The translations under genes and the position numbers were made by a program. DNA of 64,000 nt. Origin: Streptomyces sp. 3214.6. Lineage in GTDB: Bacteria > Actinomycetota > Actinomycetes > Streptomycetales > Streptomycetaceae. Each line of letters starts with the position of its first letter. Within the stretch, counting starts at the first letter, position 1. Shown piece after piece: positions 1 through 8,914 of the stretch. The stretch spans positions 4,526,001 through 4,590,000 of the forward strand of contig NZ_LT670819.1 of NCBI RefSeq assembly GCF_900129855.1. Reading direction: 5' to 3'. Under the pieces are notes generated by a model, which was not told the DNA's origin, did no database searches, and saw only the letters and a list, made by a program, of their open reading frames with translations.

Positions 1-1
1 A

Positions 2-943
2 CTCGAACCACTCACCCCGTCTGTCTGGACAGTGCCGGCCAAGGCCCGCCCGATCGCCCCAGCAGGCTCCACCCTCCCCCGACTTGCAGCAGAACTCCCG
101 CACACCTTCGCTCTGATCGACCCACACCACGGCGCCGAAGGCATCACGCGCCAACTCGAAGAGCTGCTAAGCCACTTGGAGCCGACATCCATTGACCTCC
201 TGGACGTGGGCGGAGACATCCTCGCGCGAGGCGACGAACCGACGCTCAAGAGCCCGCTTGCCGACGCCTTGACCCTGGCCGCGTGCTGCCAGGTGAACGC
301 GCCTGTACGGCTCTTGGTCGCTGGCCCCGGCCTGGACGGTGAACTTCCCCTCGACGAGGTGCGCAGCCTGCTTGGATCCCTCATCCACACCTTCACCGCG
401 AAGGACGCGGAGCCGGTCAGCTCGGTCCTGGAGTGGCACCCATCCGAGGCCACCGGGATGCTCGCGGCAACAGCCCGAGGGGTCCGAGGCATCTGCGAGG
501 TACGGGACGCCGGACTCCCCATCCCGCTCACGGACGAGGGCCCAACGGTTCATGAGGTCGACCTGGACGAGGCCCTGAATCGCAACCAGCTGGCCCGCGC
601 CATCCTGTCGACCACCACCCTGGACGAGGTCGAGGCGCACAGCCGCGAGGTCTGCGGCTACTCGGAAATCGACTACGAACGCAACAAGGCCGCGTGGCTC
701 AAGGACCAACCATCGGTAGAGCTCGACCCTGGCACCGTGCGCTCCCAGGTCGACGAGTTCGAGAACGAGGCCCGAAGCCGTGGAGTCACCCACACGACGT
801 TCCGCCGCCTCGCTGAGACGCTGGGCCTCCCCGGCAGCCAGCGAGAAGCTCTGCGGGCGCTGCTCATAGAGACCAAGCCAGGGCAGTACGCGGCTCCACT
901 GTGGGATCTCACCGCCACCAGCCCCGGGACCACCTCACGGTGA
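2..943 (+). CDS. DUF1152 family protein, 5'-truncated by window edge
   Basis: The reading frame is open to the left edge of the window, so only the C-terminal about 313 residues are present; the GTG at 32 is probably internal. The segment LLDVGGDILARGDEP followed by LKSPLADALTLAA is characteristic of DUF1152 proteins. No biochemical function is known for the family. The stop overlaps the start of the next gene by four bases (GTGA), so the two are probably cotranscribed and translationally coupled. Family assignment is by pattern recognition only, but the motif is distinctive. Confidence 0.75.
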   Translation, partial: LEPLTPSVWTVPAKARPIAPAGSTLPRLAAELPHTFALIDPHHGAEGITRQLEELLSHLEPTSIDLLDVGGDILARGDEPTLKSPLADALTLAACCQVNAPVRLLVAGPGLDGELPLDEVRSLLGSLIHTFTAKDAEPVSSVLEWHPSEATGMLAATARGVRGICEVRDAGLPIPLTDEGPTVHEVDLDEALNRNQLARAILSTTTLDEVEAHSREVCGYSEIDYERNKAAWLKDQPSVELDPGTVRSQVDEFENEARSRGVTHTTFRRLAETLGLPGSQREALRALLIETKPGQYAAPLWDLTATSPGTTSR

Positions 944-1197
944 GCGTGTACAGAAGCGAACGCGACTTGGACGTGCAGGACGTCACCGGCACAGGGGCCG
1001 AAGCCGACGTTGCCCTGAACCTGATGACCGGCAGCATCAGACTGTCGATCCTCTGGACCCAAGAGATTCAGCTCTCCCCGGAGGACGCCGAGCAGGTGGC
1101 CCAGGCTCTTCAGCGGGCAGCCGCGGAATCCCGAAGCATGGCAGCAGCCTCGAAGCCGGAGAGCGCGCTAGCCTCAGAACGCGCAACAGGCTCCTGA
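940..1197 (+). CDS. small hypothetical protein coupled to DUF1152 gene
   Basis: This 85-residue protein starts at GTG 940, which overlaps the upstream TGA by four bases. I prefer this start over an in-frame GTG at 901 inside the upstream gene. The centre (residues about 18-55) is a mixed beta/alpha segment, and the tail is Ala/Ser/Glu-rich and probably disordered. There is no signal peptide, membrane segment or motif I recognise. Overlap with the DUF1152 gene suggests a shared, unknown job. Confidence 0.5.
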   Translation: MSVYRSERDLDVQDVTGTGAEADVALNLMTGSIRLSILWTQEIQLSPEDAEQVAQALQRAAAESRSMAAASKPESALASERATGS

Positions 1198-1492
1198 GTT
1201 ACAACCTTCTTCACGGGTTCAAGGCGCCGCGCAAGCGCGCCGCGCGGCGCTCGACCGTGCCGCGCGCCGCCGCTCCTGCCTCCGTCCCGCTCCGGCGCGC
1301 GGCCCCGTCGGCGCCGCAGCTAGTAACCGGCAAGCCCATAGATGGTGAAGCACGGTAAGACTCCGCCCGCCGGTCCAGGCACCAGGAGTCATCAAGACCG
1401 AGCGCAAGTTTCACGGTGCGAGCCGTGGCGGTCCATAAGGAACCCTTGTTCGGCAGCGCTGCCCGGGTGAGGAGGGAGCCCCTTGGCGTTTG

Positions 1493-4400
1493 CTATTCAA
1501 TCTTTCTGCGCCTTCTCATATAGGAAACGATTCGGCGATGGAGCTTCGAATGTTTATCTTTGCGCTCCTTCAGCACGCGATGCGCCGACGTATAGAGCTC
1601 GACATCATCAGAGAGTACCGCGAGGACAATTGCTCCCCTAGTTTCGTGCGGCAGCCAATCATGGTCCGATATTATATATTCTCGAAGCCGCTTCTTCTCA
1701 CCCTCGGTGAACCGCAAGGGCGGGAGAGATCCCAAATTCACCAATGCATCCGATATAACCCAGCCTGCGAAGGAATTAATACGACCCTTAGGTGGCCCCA
1801 AAAGGAAGCTCCTCAAAATCGGCAATAGGTTTACTTGCTGGGTTCGCGACAGCGAGAGACTTTGGGCCAGCCATGCCGTCGCCCACAATGAAATCACCTG
1901 GGCTGCCGGATTGGGATCCAATATGGCTGACAGCACCTGACTCAATGAGTCACGACAAATGACCAACGCATCCGCTTCGGTAACCCCGTGCGTTGATTCA
2001 TTGATCATATTCTGGGATAGATGATAAGCGAAAATCATCAATAGCTTAAGGGCGGCTACTCTGTCGACCGGGTCATCGCTAGCCAATTTGGCGCGAATTT
2101 CCTCGCCCATCCTATCCGGGGCATTAGCATCCTGGATTAGACCAGCCAAGAACACTTTCCCCAATATTGCAATATACGAAGAGTCATAAGGATCGGTCGG
2201 GTCACTCACCCATGCACGAGCACTGTCGAGAAGCAGCGCCCCGTAGCGACTCGTAACCAATCCCATGTAATCGTCGGTTTCCTCATCATCAGGAAACCAC
2301 TCGATCAAGAACCTCAGGGCCTCATCAGCAAGATCGGGGCCGACCTGCACCTCGTCTTCCAGGCACGTATACAACAGTTCTGCTAGGTTCCTGACCGTCT
2401 CCATTTCATCTTCATCATCTTCAACCGGCGCCACCATGAAATCTTCTGCTGCTTTTTTCGCCTCTTCCAAAATGAGCGCGACGACTGCGGCGCCCTTCCT
2501 CCCGCTCAACACTCCGAACAATGAGACAATCTCATGCCAGCGAGGATCGCTAATCACAGACGTCACGCGTTCAAGTGGGTCATAGCCATCTAGGGAATCT
2601 GGATGCCAACCACACACCAGGGCCATCGCCGTCAAATACTCTTGAAAGGTCAGATGTTTGAACTCATACACGGGTTGCAGAGTTCCATTGTATATTTCAT
2701 GACCCACTTGTGTTACGAGACTGCTTCTCAATTCGATCCGACCTAGCAGGTCATGCGGGCTAAGCTTGCAGAAACCTAGAACCTCGGGGAGCGCTACACG
2801 CGCGTCCGCGAAAATCTCTAGCATCTCATCTTTGCAAATCCGTTGATTCCCAGACATGGTCATTGAGTAGGCCAGGAATCCGAGGTGTGGCTTGGCTTCA
2901 TCCAAGTCAATAGGCTTGAACCCTTCGACGTTCCAGGTCATCAGAAGAAGTTCAATTGCCTTCTCGTACAGGACAGACCTCTTACGAGGGAGGTCTCCGA
3001 TCCAGCGCTGAACCAGCAGTAGAGTGGTTAGGAGCAGCGGGTTGACTGCCAGTCGACGGACTCGATCCTTGCTGATGATTTGCTCAGCGAGAGCGGTTGC
3101 CTGCCCGATCGTTTGCTGACTTTCACCATAAGCTTGCACGTGCCAAGCCACCGTCAGGCTGTGGATCTCGTCAGGAGTCAAATCGGAAATGCGGTACCTC
3201 TTGAATCTCTCGCTAACGAATCCCGACACTTCGCGAAACCCGGCTTCGCGGCTGGTCATGATTACAGTGCATAGCGGATAAGTGCCCATGAACGTTCGAA
3301 GGCGCTGAAGGAATTTGGCCCTATGTGCCGCTTCTGGAAATTCGTCCACACCATCGACCAAGATTAGCGCCTGACCGCTCCGGAGGCAGGCATCAACAAG
3401 CGGGCCAAAAGATTGTGTGAATTGCGGCATCTCTGCGCGGCTCGGAATTTCGCGCAGTAGATTTACAATCGTTCGGCTGGCGTCTTGGATATCTCGGCAT
3501 CGCAATACGAGGGGAACCCAGGCCGTTTTCGGCAGAGAATCACGAACGAGTCCAAGCCTGTCCCTGTCCGCGTAACTAGTTGCCAATCGCTTGATTAGGG
3601 TGGTCTTACCCGCACCTGGAACGCCCAGAATAGCAATGGCGTTACCGCTCGACAGGGCGTCGCTCACCCGAATTCGATTCTTCCGCGGATAACGCTCTCC
3701 TTCCTCAGCGTCAGTGGATGGCTCATCGTCGAATACCTCCTCTAGCATCTGCGGAATGTACAGATTTTCAAGGCTAATGCTTTTTGAGCCGACATATTGA
3801 TCGACGGGAAATCCCTCGAGTGTGAAATTCCCGTACTCTTGGATCAGATGCTCGTAATAGGCGTTTCGTGCCGAATCTATGTCGGCTTCCTTAGGCGCCG
3901 GCCGCCCCGCCTTGAAGGGAATACTCACTTTTTCATGCTCGCGCAATCCATGGGCGATCTCCGCGGCGATGACTTCGGTAGGAAAATTGCCATCAGCGTG
4001 AATGAGTGTGAATGCTTGACGCCCCCCGCTGTGAGTGAAGTAAACCACCCATAGCCAACCGGAGGCATGAGCGGCTACATCGCATTCATCGTCTACACTC
4101 CATTCACCGGAACCAGCCATAAGAGTCCCTGCCCTGAAGGTTGCAGTACTCCTCGGCGTGAGGACGCGACTCTTTATGAGTTGCTCCACAATTTCGTTGG
4201 GGCCTAGCAGAGCCACACGCTTCCTGCCCGATGCCTCTTCTTGCTCAATGGCGGAGTCCTTAAACCCGGAAATTGAGGCAAAGTAACCAGAAATCTGCTC
4301 TTGCGGTCCACGTTCGGCATCCAGAGCGCCAACGAACTTGTTTACGTCACCCCCGCCAATCTTTTCCTTATGCGCCTTGCACTCGACTACGGCACGACGG

Positions 4401-4561
4401 CCCTCGAACGGATGCCTGGCAACGATATCGATTTCACGGCCAGGCTTGTGAATATTAGTCCTGACAACCTCGTAGCCAAGGGCGTGCACCAAGTCCTTCA
4501 TGCGCTCGTTAAAAAGGTCGCCCCGAGAATTAGAATCATTAGAAATGACAAAAATTTCCAC
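1493..4561 (-). CDS. Mrr-like nuclease / NACHT NTPase, candidate anti-phage effector
   Basis: A 1022-residue protein with a nuclease-switch-sensor layout. Residues about 10-130 look like an Mrr-type PD-(D/E)xK restriction endonuclease domain: D45 in GREIDIV, then E60 and K62 in VECKAHKEK. Residues about 300-450 are a NACHT-type P-loop NTPase with Walker A GVPGAGKT (313-320), Walker B LILVDGVDEFPE around 400-410, and TSRE near 436. The remaining about 550 residues are helical and would be the sensor. NACHT proteins with nuclease effectors are known bacterial anti-phage proteins (bNACHT families). Base composition is clearly lower in GC than all neighbours, indicating recent transfer. Start is GTG 4561, behind an AGGACT-like site. 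It has no operon partner and points away from the Imm32-like gene. That it cuts DNA when triggered is inference. Confidence 0.85.
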   Translation of the reverse strand: MEIFVISNDSNSRGDLFNERMKDLVHALGYEVVRTNIHKPGREIDIVARHPFEGRRAVVECKAHKEKIGGGDVNKFVGALDAERGPQEQISGYFASISGFKDSAIEQEEASGRKRVALLGPNEIVEQLIKSRVLTPRSTATFRAGTLMAGSGEWSVDDECDVAAHASGWLWVVYFTHSGGRQAFTLIHADGNFPTEVIAAEIAHGLREHEKVSIPFKAGRPAPKEADIDSARNAYYEHLIQEYGNFTLEGFPVDQYVGSKSISLENLYIPQMLEEVFDDEPSTDAEEGERYPRKNRIRVSDALSSGNAIAILGVPGAGKTTLIKRLATSYADRDRLGLVRDSLPKTAWVPLVLRCRDIQDASRTIVNLLREIPSRAEMPQFTQSFGPLVDACLRSGQALILVDGVDEFPEAAHRAKFLQRLRTFMGTYPLCTVIMTSREAGFREVSGFVSERFKRYRISDLTPDEIHSLTVAWHVQAYGESQQTIGQATALAEQIISKDRVRRLAVNPLLLTTLLLVQRWIGDLPRKRSVLYEKAIELLLMTWNVEGFKPIDLDEAKPHLGFLAYSMTMSGNQRICKDEMLEIFADARVALPEVLGFCKLSPHDLLGRIELRSSLVTQVGHEIYNGTLQPVYEFKHLTFQEYLTAMALVCGWHPDSLDGYDPLERVTSVISDPRWHEIVSLFGVLSGRKGAAVVALILEEAKKAAEDFMVAPVEDDEDEMETVRNLAELLYTCLEDEVQVGPDLADEALRFLIEWFPDDEETDDYMGLVTSRYGALLLDSARAWVSDPTDPYDSSYIAILGKVFLAGLIQDANAPDRMGEEIRAKLASDDPVDRVAALKLLMIFAYHLSQNMINESTHGVTEADALVICRDSLSQVLSAILDPNPAAQVISLWATAWLAQSLSLSRTQQVNLLPILRSFLLGPPKGRINSFAGWVISDALVNLGSLPPLRFTEGEKKRLREYIISDHDWLPHETRGAIVLAVLSDDVELYTSAHRVLKERKDKHSKLHRRIVSYMRRRRKIE

Positions 4562-4934
4562 AGTCCTGAACCTTTGCTATATCCGCACGCGTAGTTGTCT
4601 AGTGTCCCGCTCTACGAGGGTGGTGTCTCCGTTTTCGGAAAGATAAGTGGACCAATGACCTCATCCAGAAGTAAACTCCCAACCTGAGCTGCTCCGCGCC
4701 GTCGTAAACTCTCGGCCGTCATGGGTTGCTCTGGTCGACATACCACCAGCGTGGCTGAGGCCGGCGGGGGTGCAGCGAGGCACACGCGCGCGTGATCGGT
4801 TGGCGCACCCACCGTCGTGGCGGACGGTCGTCGGCTGAGGCACAAACTAACCCGCGTCGATCCTTGCCCACGATGCGATCACGAGTGTCGGCTCTCGCCG
4901 TCGCGGCCGGCCCGGAGTGCGCGATGCTTGGGGT
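4562..4934. other. intergenic region with degraded gene remnant
   Basis: No intact gene is seen. The lower-GC stretch next to 4561 presumably holds the promoter of the NACHT gene. At 4812-4841 the + strand reads the last codons of a lost protein, PPSWRTVVG then TGA. A near-identical 30-base remnant, encoding PPSWLTVVG then TGA, occurs at 25864-25893. The two copies indicate that the same vanished gene once flanked both ends of the accessory zone. Confidence 0.5.
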
Positions 4935-5225
4935 ATGACCCCTGAACCCAGCGTTGCTCCGTCGATGACCACTCACATGAGTGCAGTGACCGATGGAATC
5001 ACCAGAGCCTTCACATGGGAGGAAGGCGCACGCATCGAGGTCCGCAACCTGGGCGGCGAGACCGTCATTGAGGCCAACGCTGCCGGGTTGAAGACCCTGG
5101 CCAGCCACCTCCTCGCGCTCGCCCAGGACGGCACACCGGACGGTGCTCATCTCCATCTGGAGGAGAACAACGGGCTCGAAGAAGGCTCCGCAGGCCTGGT
5201 CTTGGAGCGGTGCGACGAGGAATGA
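4935..5225 (+). CDS. Imm32-like immunity protein, orphan
   Basis: A 96-residue protein from ATG 4935; GTG 4917 and ATG 4965 are alternative in-frame starts, and none has a convincing ribosome site. The C-terminal half, with GLKTLASHLLALAQ followed by HLHLEENNGLEEGSAGLVL, resembles the Imm32 family of polymorphic-toxin immunity proteins, whose members end in an H-x-H segment and a short beta pair. Immunity genes normally sit directly after their toxin. No toxin gene is visible on either side, so this looks like an orphan immunity gene left in, or collected by, the island. Family call is by eye. Confidence 0.6.
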   Translation: MTPEPSVAPSMTTHMSAVTDGITRAFTWEEGARIEVRNLGGETVIEANAAGLKTLASHLLALAQDGTPDGAHLHLEENNGLEEGSAGLVLERCDEE

Positions 5226-5228
5226 CTC

Positions 5229-5368
5229 GTGCCAAACGCGTGCCAGATCGTGTGGGGAACCACGGGGAACAGCAGGGAAGCAATCGACCGTCCACCGCGT
5301 GTCTGCATCCCATCGCCGCAGGTCAGGCCTGGAGCAAGCCCTAGACGCCCTGAGCTTCCCAAGCTGAG
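5229..5368. repeat. att-like site A (tRNA-Gly anticodon-arm core)
   Basis: The core AGCTTCCCAAGCTGAG at 5353-5368 can fold as a 7-base TTCCCAA loop on an AGC/GCT stem, matching an anticodon arm of tRNA-Gly(CCC). The same core occurs at 24004-24019 and 25570-25585. About 120 bases upstream is a paired GTGCCA motif (near 5229-5246) and GGGGAAC repeats, resembling the arm-site region found beside tyrosine-integrase attachment sites. No rest of a tRNA is present. Interpretation as a leftover attachment site is inference. Confidence 0.5.
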
Positions 5369-5498
5369 GGCGTGAGGCGGGAGAGGCCAAGAGCGGAGAG
5401 GGGAACCGCTGCGGGTGTTTCGGTCGTTTCGGATTCACGACGGGGGTGGTGTTTCTAGCCTGGTGTTCTTTGGGAGCCGTGACGGTAGGGGGTATCAA

Positions 5499-5924
5499 GT
5501 GAGTTCGGAGATCGTACAGTTGGTCGAACAGGCGGGCCCAGCGGTGACGGCCGCGGTGGGCGCCTACGGGGTGGCAGTGCTGACGAGGGCGCAGGATGCT
5601 GCTGCCGAGGCGACGGTTGGTCTGGGGCAGCGGATCCTGCAACTGGTCTGGCGGCGCACCGACGAGGCGGGCCGGACAGAGCTGGAACGGATCGTAGGTG
5701 AGACCGCCGACGAGCAGGACGACGCCTACTCCACTGCTGTGCTGGGCCGGCTCCTGAGGCGCGCGTTGCAGGAGGATCCGGCACTGCGGGAGGAACTGTC
5801 GTCCCTGCTACCCGCCTCAGTCGCAGGCACGGTCACCATCACGGCGTCCGGTGAGCGGTCGATCGCCGCGCAACGCATCGGCACCGCGATCACCGGTGAC
5901 GGTCACACCCCGCCACGGTCGTGA
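5499..5924 (+). CDS. small partner protein of the NB-ARC/TPR NTPase
   Basis: A 141-residue protein starting at GTG 5499 behind AGGGGGT. The first about 50 residues (IVQLVEQAGPAVTAAVGAYG) form an Ala/Gly-rich helix that could be membrane-associated. The middle is a charged helical region. The C-terminus has ASGERSIAAQRIGTAITGD. Nearly the same motif, AAGERSIGAQQIRDAFTGD, opens the next protein, so the two proteins share a homologous module and probably interact or belong to one sensing complex. The stop overlaps the next start (GTGA at 5921). I do not recognise a catalytic motif. Confidence 0.7.
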   Translation: MSSEIVQLVEQAGPAVTAAVGAYGVAVLTRAQDAAAEATVGLGQRILQLVWRRTDEAGRTELERIVGETADEQDDAYSTAVLGRLLRRALQEDPALREELSSLLPASVAGTVTITASGERSIAAQRIGTAITGDGHTPPRS

Positions 5925-8728
5925 GCATGGAAGAAGCCGTGTCCGGGCCGCGCATCGAGGCGGCGGGAGAGCGGTCGATCGGAGCCCAGCAGATCAGAGA
6001 CGCCTTCACGGGTGACGTTGTGTTGCCTGCTGAGGCGTTGCATGCCGCGGAGAGAGTCACGGCGGCGCCAGGCACCTCGAACCTGCCTCCGCCGCCGTTG
6101 TGCCTGGGCCGTCAGGATGAACTGGCCTGGCTGCGGCATACCCTGACCGACCAGCGCGAGGGTGCAATCACGCAAAGCGGGACCGTCCATGGTTTGGGCG
6201 GGGTCGGCAAGAGCACGCTCGCTTTGCACTACGCCCACTGCTATCGCGGCGACTACACCCTGATCTGGTGGATCGGCGCCGCCTCCCCCGACGAAATCGA
6301 GACCGCCCTCACCGCCCTCACCCAGACTTTGGTGCCCGGCTGGGCTGGCACGGCCGGGCGTGGGGCGCAGGTGGCGTGGGCGAAGCAGTGGCTGGCCTGG
6401 CATCCCGGCTGGCTGCTGGTATACGACAACGTCGACAATCCCGAAGACCTCGCCCCCTATACAGGGGCACTCAATCAGGGGCATCACCTGGCCACCAGCC
6501 GCCTCACCATCGGCTGGCCCGACACGGCCCCTACCCTGCCCCTGGGCAACCTCCACCCGGACGACGCAACCACCCTGTTGTGCCGCCTCGCCTTCAAGGA
6601 CACCGCTCCCACCCCTCGCCAGCAGTTCGATGCCCGCGCTCTCGCCGCTGACCTGGGGCACCTTCCTCTGGCGATCAAGCAGGCCGGCGCCTACCTCGCC
6701 CAGAACCGTGGCATCAGCCTCGACGCCTATCGCCGACGCCTGGGTACCAAACTTGCCAAGACTGCCCACGGCCTCGACGCCGAACGCACGATCGCCCGGG
6801 TCTGGAACGTCACTCTCCAGGTCCTGGAGCAAGCGGATCCGCTGGCCGTGCAGGTCCTGCACACGGCTGCCTGGCTCGCCCCCGACGACATCCCTTATAG
6901 CCTGCTCACCCCACCCGGCGCCGACCTGGACGAGATCGCCGAGGCCATCGGCACCCTGGCCGCCTACAGCATGATCACCGACACAGGCACCCACGTAAGC
7001 GTGCACCGCCTGGTGCAAACCGTCCTGCGCGCCCCCCTCACCACCACGGCTAACACACAGCCGTCCACGTGCCCGCCAGGACGCCAACGGGCCGAACGGA
7101 CCGTCCTCCACCACGTGAGCCCTCCAGGCCGGGACGGCACCAGCAACACACAGTGGGACACCCTCATACCCCACCTCGCCGCCCTGGCAGCCACCACTCC
7201 ACCAGGACACCACAACAACGCCCTCACCAGTGCGTACAACAACGCCGCCAATCGCCTCCACCAGCAAGGTCATACTGCCCGCACCATTCCCCTGATGGAG
7301 GCAACCCTCGCCCAACGCAAGCAGGTCCTCGGCGACGCCCACCCCGAGACCCTCATCAGCCGCAACAACCTCGCCAGCGCCCTCCTTACAGCGGGGAATC
7401 TCGGCAAGGCCGTCCCTCTGTTGGAGACCACTCTCGCCCAGTATGAGCGGGTCTTCGGCGACACCCACCCTGAGACCCTCACGGGCCGCGGCAACCTCGC
7501 CTGTGCGTACCGGATTGCGGGTGATCTGGGCAGAGCAATCCCCTTGTTGGAGACCACTCTCGCCCAGTGCGAGCAGGTCTTCGGCGACACCTACCCTCAG
7601 ACTCTTATTTGCCGCGGCAACCTCGCCAACGCCTACCAGGAGGCGGGAAATCTAGGCACAGCCATCCCCTTGATGGAGACCACCCTCAACCAGTGCGAGC
7701 AGGTCTTCGGCGACACCCACCCAGAGGCCCTCACCAGTCGCGGTAGCCTCGCCAGGGCGTACCGAGAGGCGGGTGATCTAGGCAAGGCAATCCCCCTGTT
7801 GGAGACCACCCTCGCCCAACGGGAGCAGGTTCTCGGCAACACCCACCCCGACACCCTCACCAGCCGCAGCAATCTCGCAAACGCCTACCAGGAGGCGGGT
7901 GATCTGGGCAAGGCAATCCCTCTGTTGGAAGCCACCCTCGCCCAACGGGAGCAGGTCTTCGGCGACACCCACCCCGACACCCTCACCAGCCGTAGTGACC
8001 TCGCCGGCGCCTACCGGGTTGCGGGTGATCTGGGCAAGGCAATCCCTCTGTTGGAAGCCACCCTCGCTCAGCGCGAGCAGGTCTTCGGCGACACCCACCC
8101 TCAGACTCTTATTTGCCGCGGCAACCTCGCCAACGCCTACCAGGCGGCGGGTGATCTGGGCAAGGCAATCCCTCTGTTGGAAGCCACCCTCGCCCAGTGC
8201 GAGCAGGTCTTCGGCGACACCCACCCTCACACCTTTACCAGCCGCAACAACCTCGCCAGCACTTTGTTTACGGCAGGTGATCTAGGCAGGGCTACCTCTC
8301 TGTTGGAAGCCACCCTCGCCCAACGGGAGCAGGTTCTCGGCAACACCCACCCCGACACCCTCACCAGCCGCAACAACCTCGCCACTACCTACTACGCGGC
8401 AGGAGATCTCAGCAAAGCCATCCCCCTGTACGAGGCCACTCTCACCCAACGCGAACAGATCCTCGGCAACACCCACCCCGACACCCTCACCAGCCGCAAC
8501 AACCTCGCCACTACCTACTACGCGGCAGGAGATCTCAACAGAGCCATCCCCCTGTACGAAGCTGCCCTCACCCAACGCGAACAGATCCTCGGCAACACCG
8601 ACCCCGACACGCTCACCAGCCGCAACAACCTAGCCAGCGCCCGCCAAGCGGCCGAAGCTGTACAGCACGGAAGTACAGCAACCTCAGCGACTGAGGCTGC
8701 ACCTCAAAGGCCCTCCACGGCTGATTGA
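5921..8728 (+). CDS. NB-ARC (STAND) NTPase with C-terminal TPR array
   Basis: A 935-residue protein. Residues about 11-32 carry the GERSIGAQ motif shared with the upstream protein. The NB-ARC NTPase follows, with Walker A GLGGVGKS (91-98), Walker B-like LLVYDNVD (about 164-171) and a winged-helix-like region to about 370. After a linker, residues about 456-917 are 11 tandem 42-residue tetratricopeptide repeats of the kinesin-light-chain type, consensus IPLLEATLAQREQVFGDTHP. STAND NTPases with repeat sensors act in signalling and in anti-phage defence (Avs-like, NLR-like). Here no enzymatic effector domain is visible, so output may be through the partner or oligomerisation. Start is GTG 5921, with ATG 5927 possible. 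Confidence 0.85.
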   Translation: MSMEEAVSGPRIEAAGERSIGAQQIRDAFTGDVVLPAEALHAAERVTAAPGTSNLPPPPLCLGRQDELAWLRHTLTDQREGAITQSGTVHGLGGVGKSTLALHYAHCYRGDYTLIWWIGAASPDEIETALTALTQTLVPGWAGTAGRGAQVAWAKQWLAWHPGWLLVYDNVDNPEDLAPYTGALNQGHHLATSRLTIGWPDTAPTLPLGNLHPDDATTLLCRLAFKDTAPTPRQQFDARALAADLGHLPLAIKQAGAYLAQNRGISLDAYRRRLGTKLAKTAHGLDAERTIARVWNVTLQVLEQADPLAVQVLHTAAWLAPDDIPYSLLTPPGADLDEIAEAIGTLAAYSMITDTGTHVSVHRLVQTVLRAPLTTTANTQPSTCPPGRQRAERTVLHHVSPPGRDGTSNTQWDTLIPHLAALAATTPPGHHNNALTSAYNNAANRLHQQGHTARTIPLMEATLAQRKQVLGDAHPETLISRNNLASALLTAGNLGKAVPLLETTLAQYERVFGDTHPETLTGRGNLACAYRIAGDLGRAIPLLETTLAQCEQVFGDTYPQTLICRGNLANAYQEAGNLGTAIPLMETTLNQCEQVFGDTHPEALTSRGSLARAYREAGDLGKAIPLLETTLAQREQVLGNTHPDTLTSRSNLANAYQEAGDLGKAIPLLEATLAQREQVFGDTHPDTLTSRSDLAGAYRVAGDLGKAIPLLEATLAQREQVFGDTHPQTLICRGNLANAYQAAGDLGKAIPLLEATLAQCEQVFGDTHPHTFTSRNNLASTLFTAGDLGRATSLLEATLAQREQVLGNTHPDTLTSRNNLATTYYAAGDLSKAIPLYEATLTQREQILGNTHPDTLTSRNNLATTYYAAGDLNRAIPLYEAALTQREQILGNTDPDTLTSRNNLASARQAAEAVQHGSTATSATEAAPQRPSTAD
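7286..8671 (+). repeat. 11 tandem 126-bp repeats encoding TPRs
   Basis: Eleven in-frame copies of a 126-base unit lie inside the NB-ARC/TPR gene. Repeats 5-10 are the most alike, with runs such as CAACACCCACCCCGACACC recurring unchanged. Within-gene identity is far above that of ordinary TPR arrays, which points to recent expansion or gene conversion. Copy number is likely to vary between strains and to be hard to assemble from short reads. Confidence 0.9.
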
Positions 8729-8765
8729 GCAGCCCAATATCCATCGATGGCCCTCCCGCCGAGAG

Positions 8766-8808
8766 TTCGGGACGAAGAGGTCGTGGGTTCAAATCCCGCC
8801 ACCCCGAC
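8766..8808 (+). repeat. tRNA-Pro(CGG) 3' fragment, attachment-site remnant
   Basis: The sequence reads as the 3' part of a tRNA: loop TTCGGGA with anticodon CGG, stem CGAAG, variable AGGTC, then a T arm (GTGGG TTCAAAT CCCGC) and acceptor strand. No 5' half precedes it, so it is not a functional tRNA. A tyrosine integrase remnant lies just downstream, as expected at an element boundary. The first 17 bases recur at 25817-25833. Confidence 0.75.
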
Positions 8809-8823
8809 AGCTGAGTAGCAGAT

Positions 8824-8858
8824 CAGAGGGCCCTTACCGGGTAGGTAAGGGCCCTCTG
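8824..8858. terminator. 15-bp stem hairpin after tRNA fragment
   Basis: A perfect inverted repeat CAGAGGGCCCTTACC / GGTAAGGGCCCTCTG with a 5-base loop. It most likely was the terminator of the tRNA-Pro gene, or lies between the tRNA fragment and the integrase and serves both strands. Confidence 0.75.
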
Positions 8859-8914
8859 GTGTTGCTGCGTGTCTAACTGCGTGACTATCGATTCTTGAGT
8901 GCTTGGCTGCGTGC

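Noticed and set aside
5903..7468. 521-residue minus-strand frame opposite the NB-ARC gene
   Set aside because: Repeats of GVAEDLLALGEGG are simply the antisense of the TPR repeat; no independent support.
7286..8671. Possible noncoding tandem repeat or CRISPR
   Set aside because: The 126-bp units are in frame and encode canonical TPRs.
8766..8808. Functional tRNA-Pro gene
   Set aside because: The acceptor, D arm and half of the anticodon stem on the 5' side are missing.
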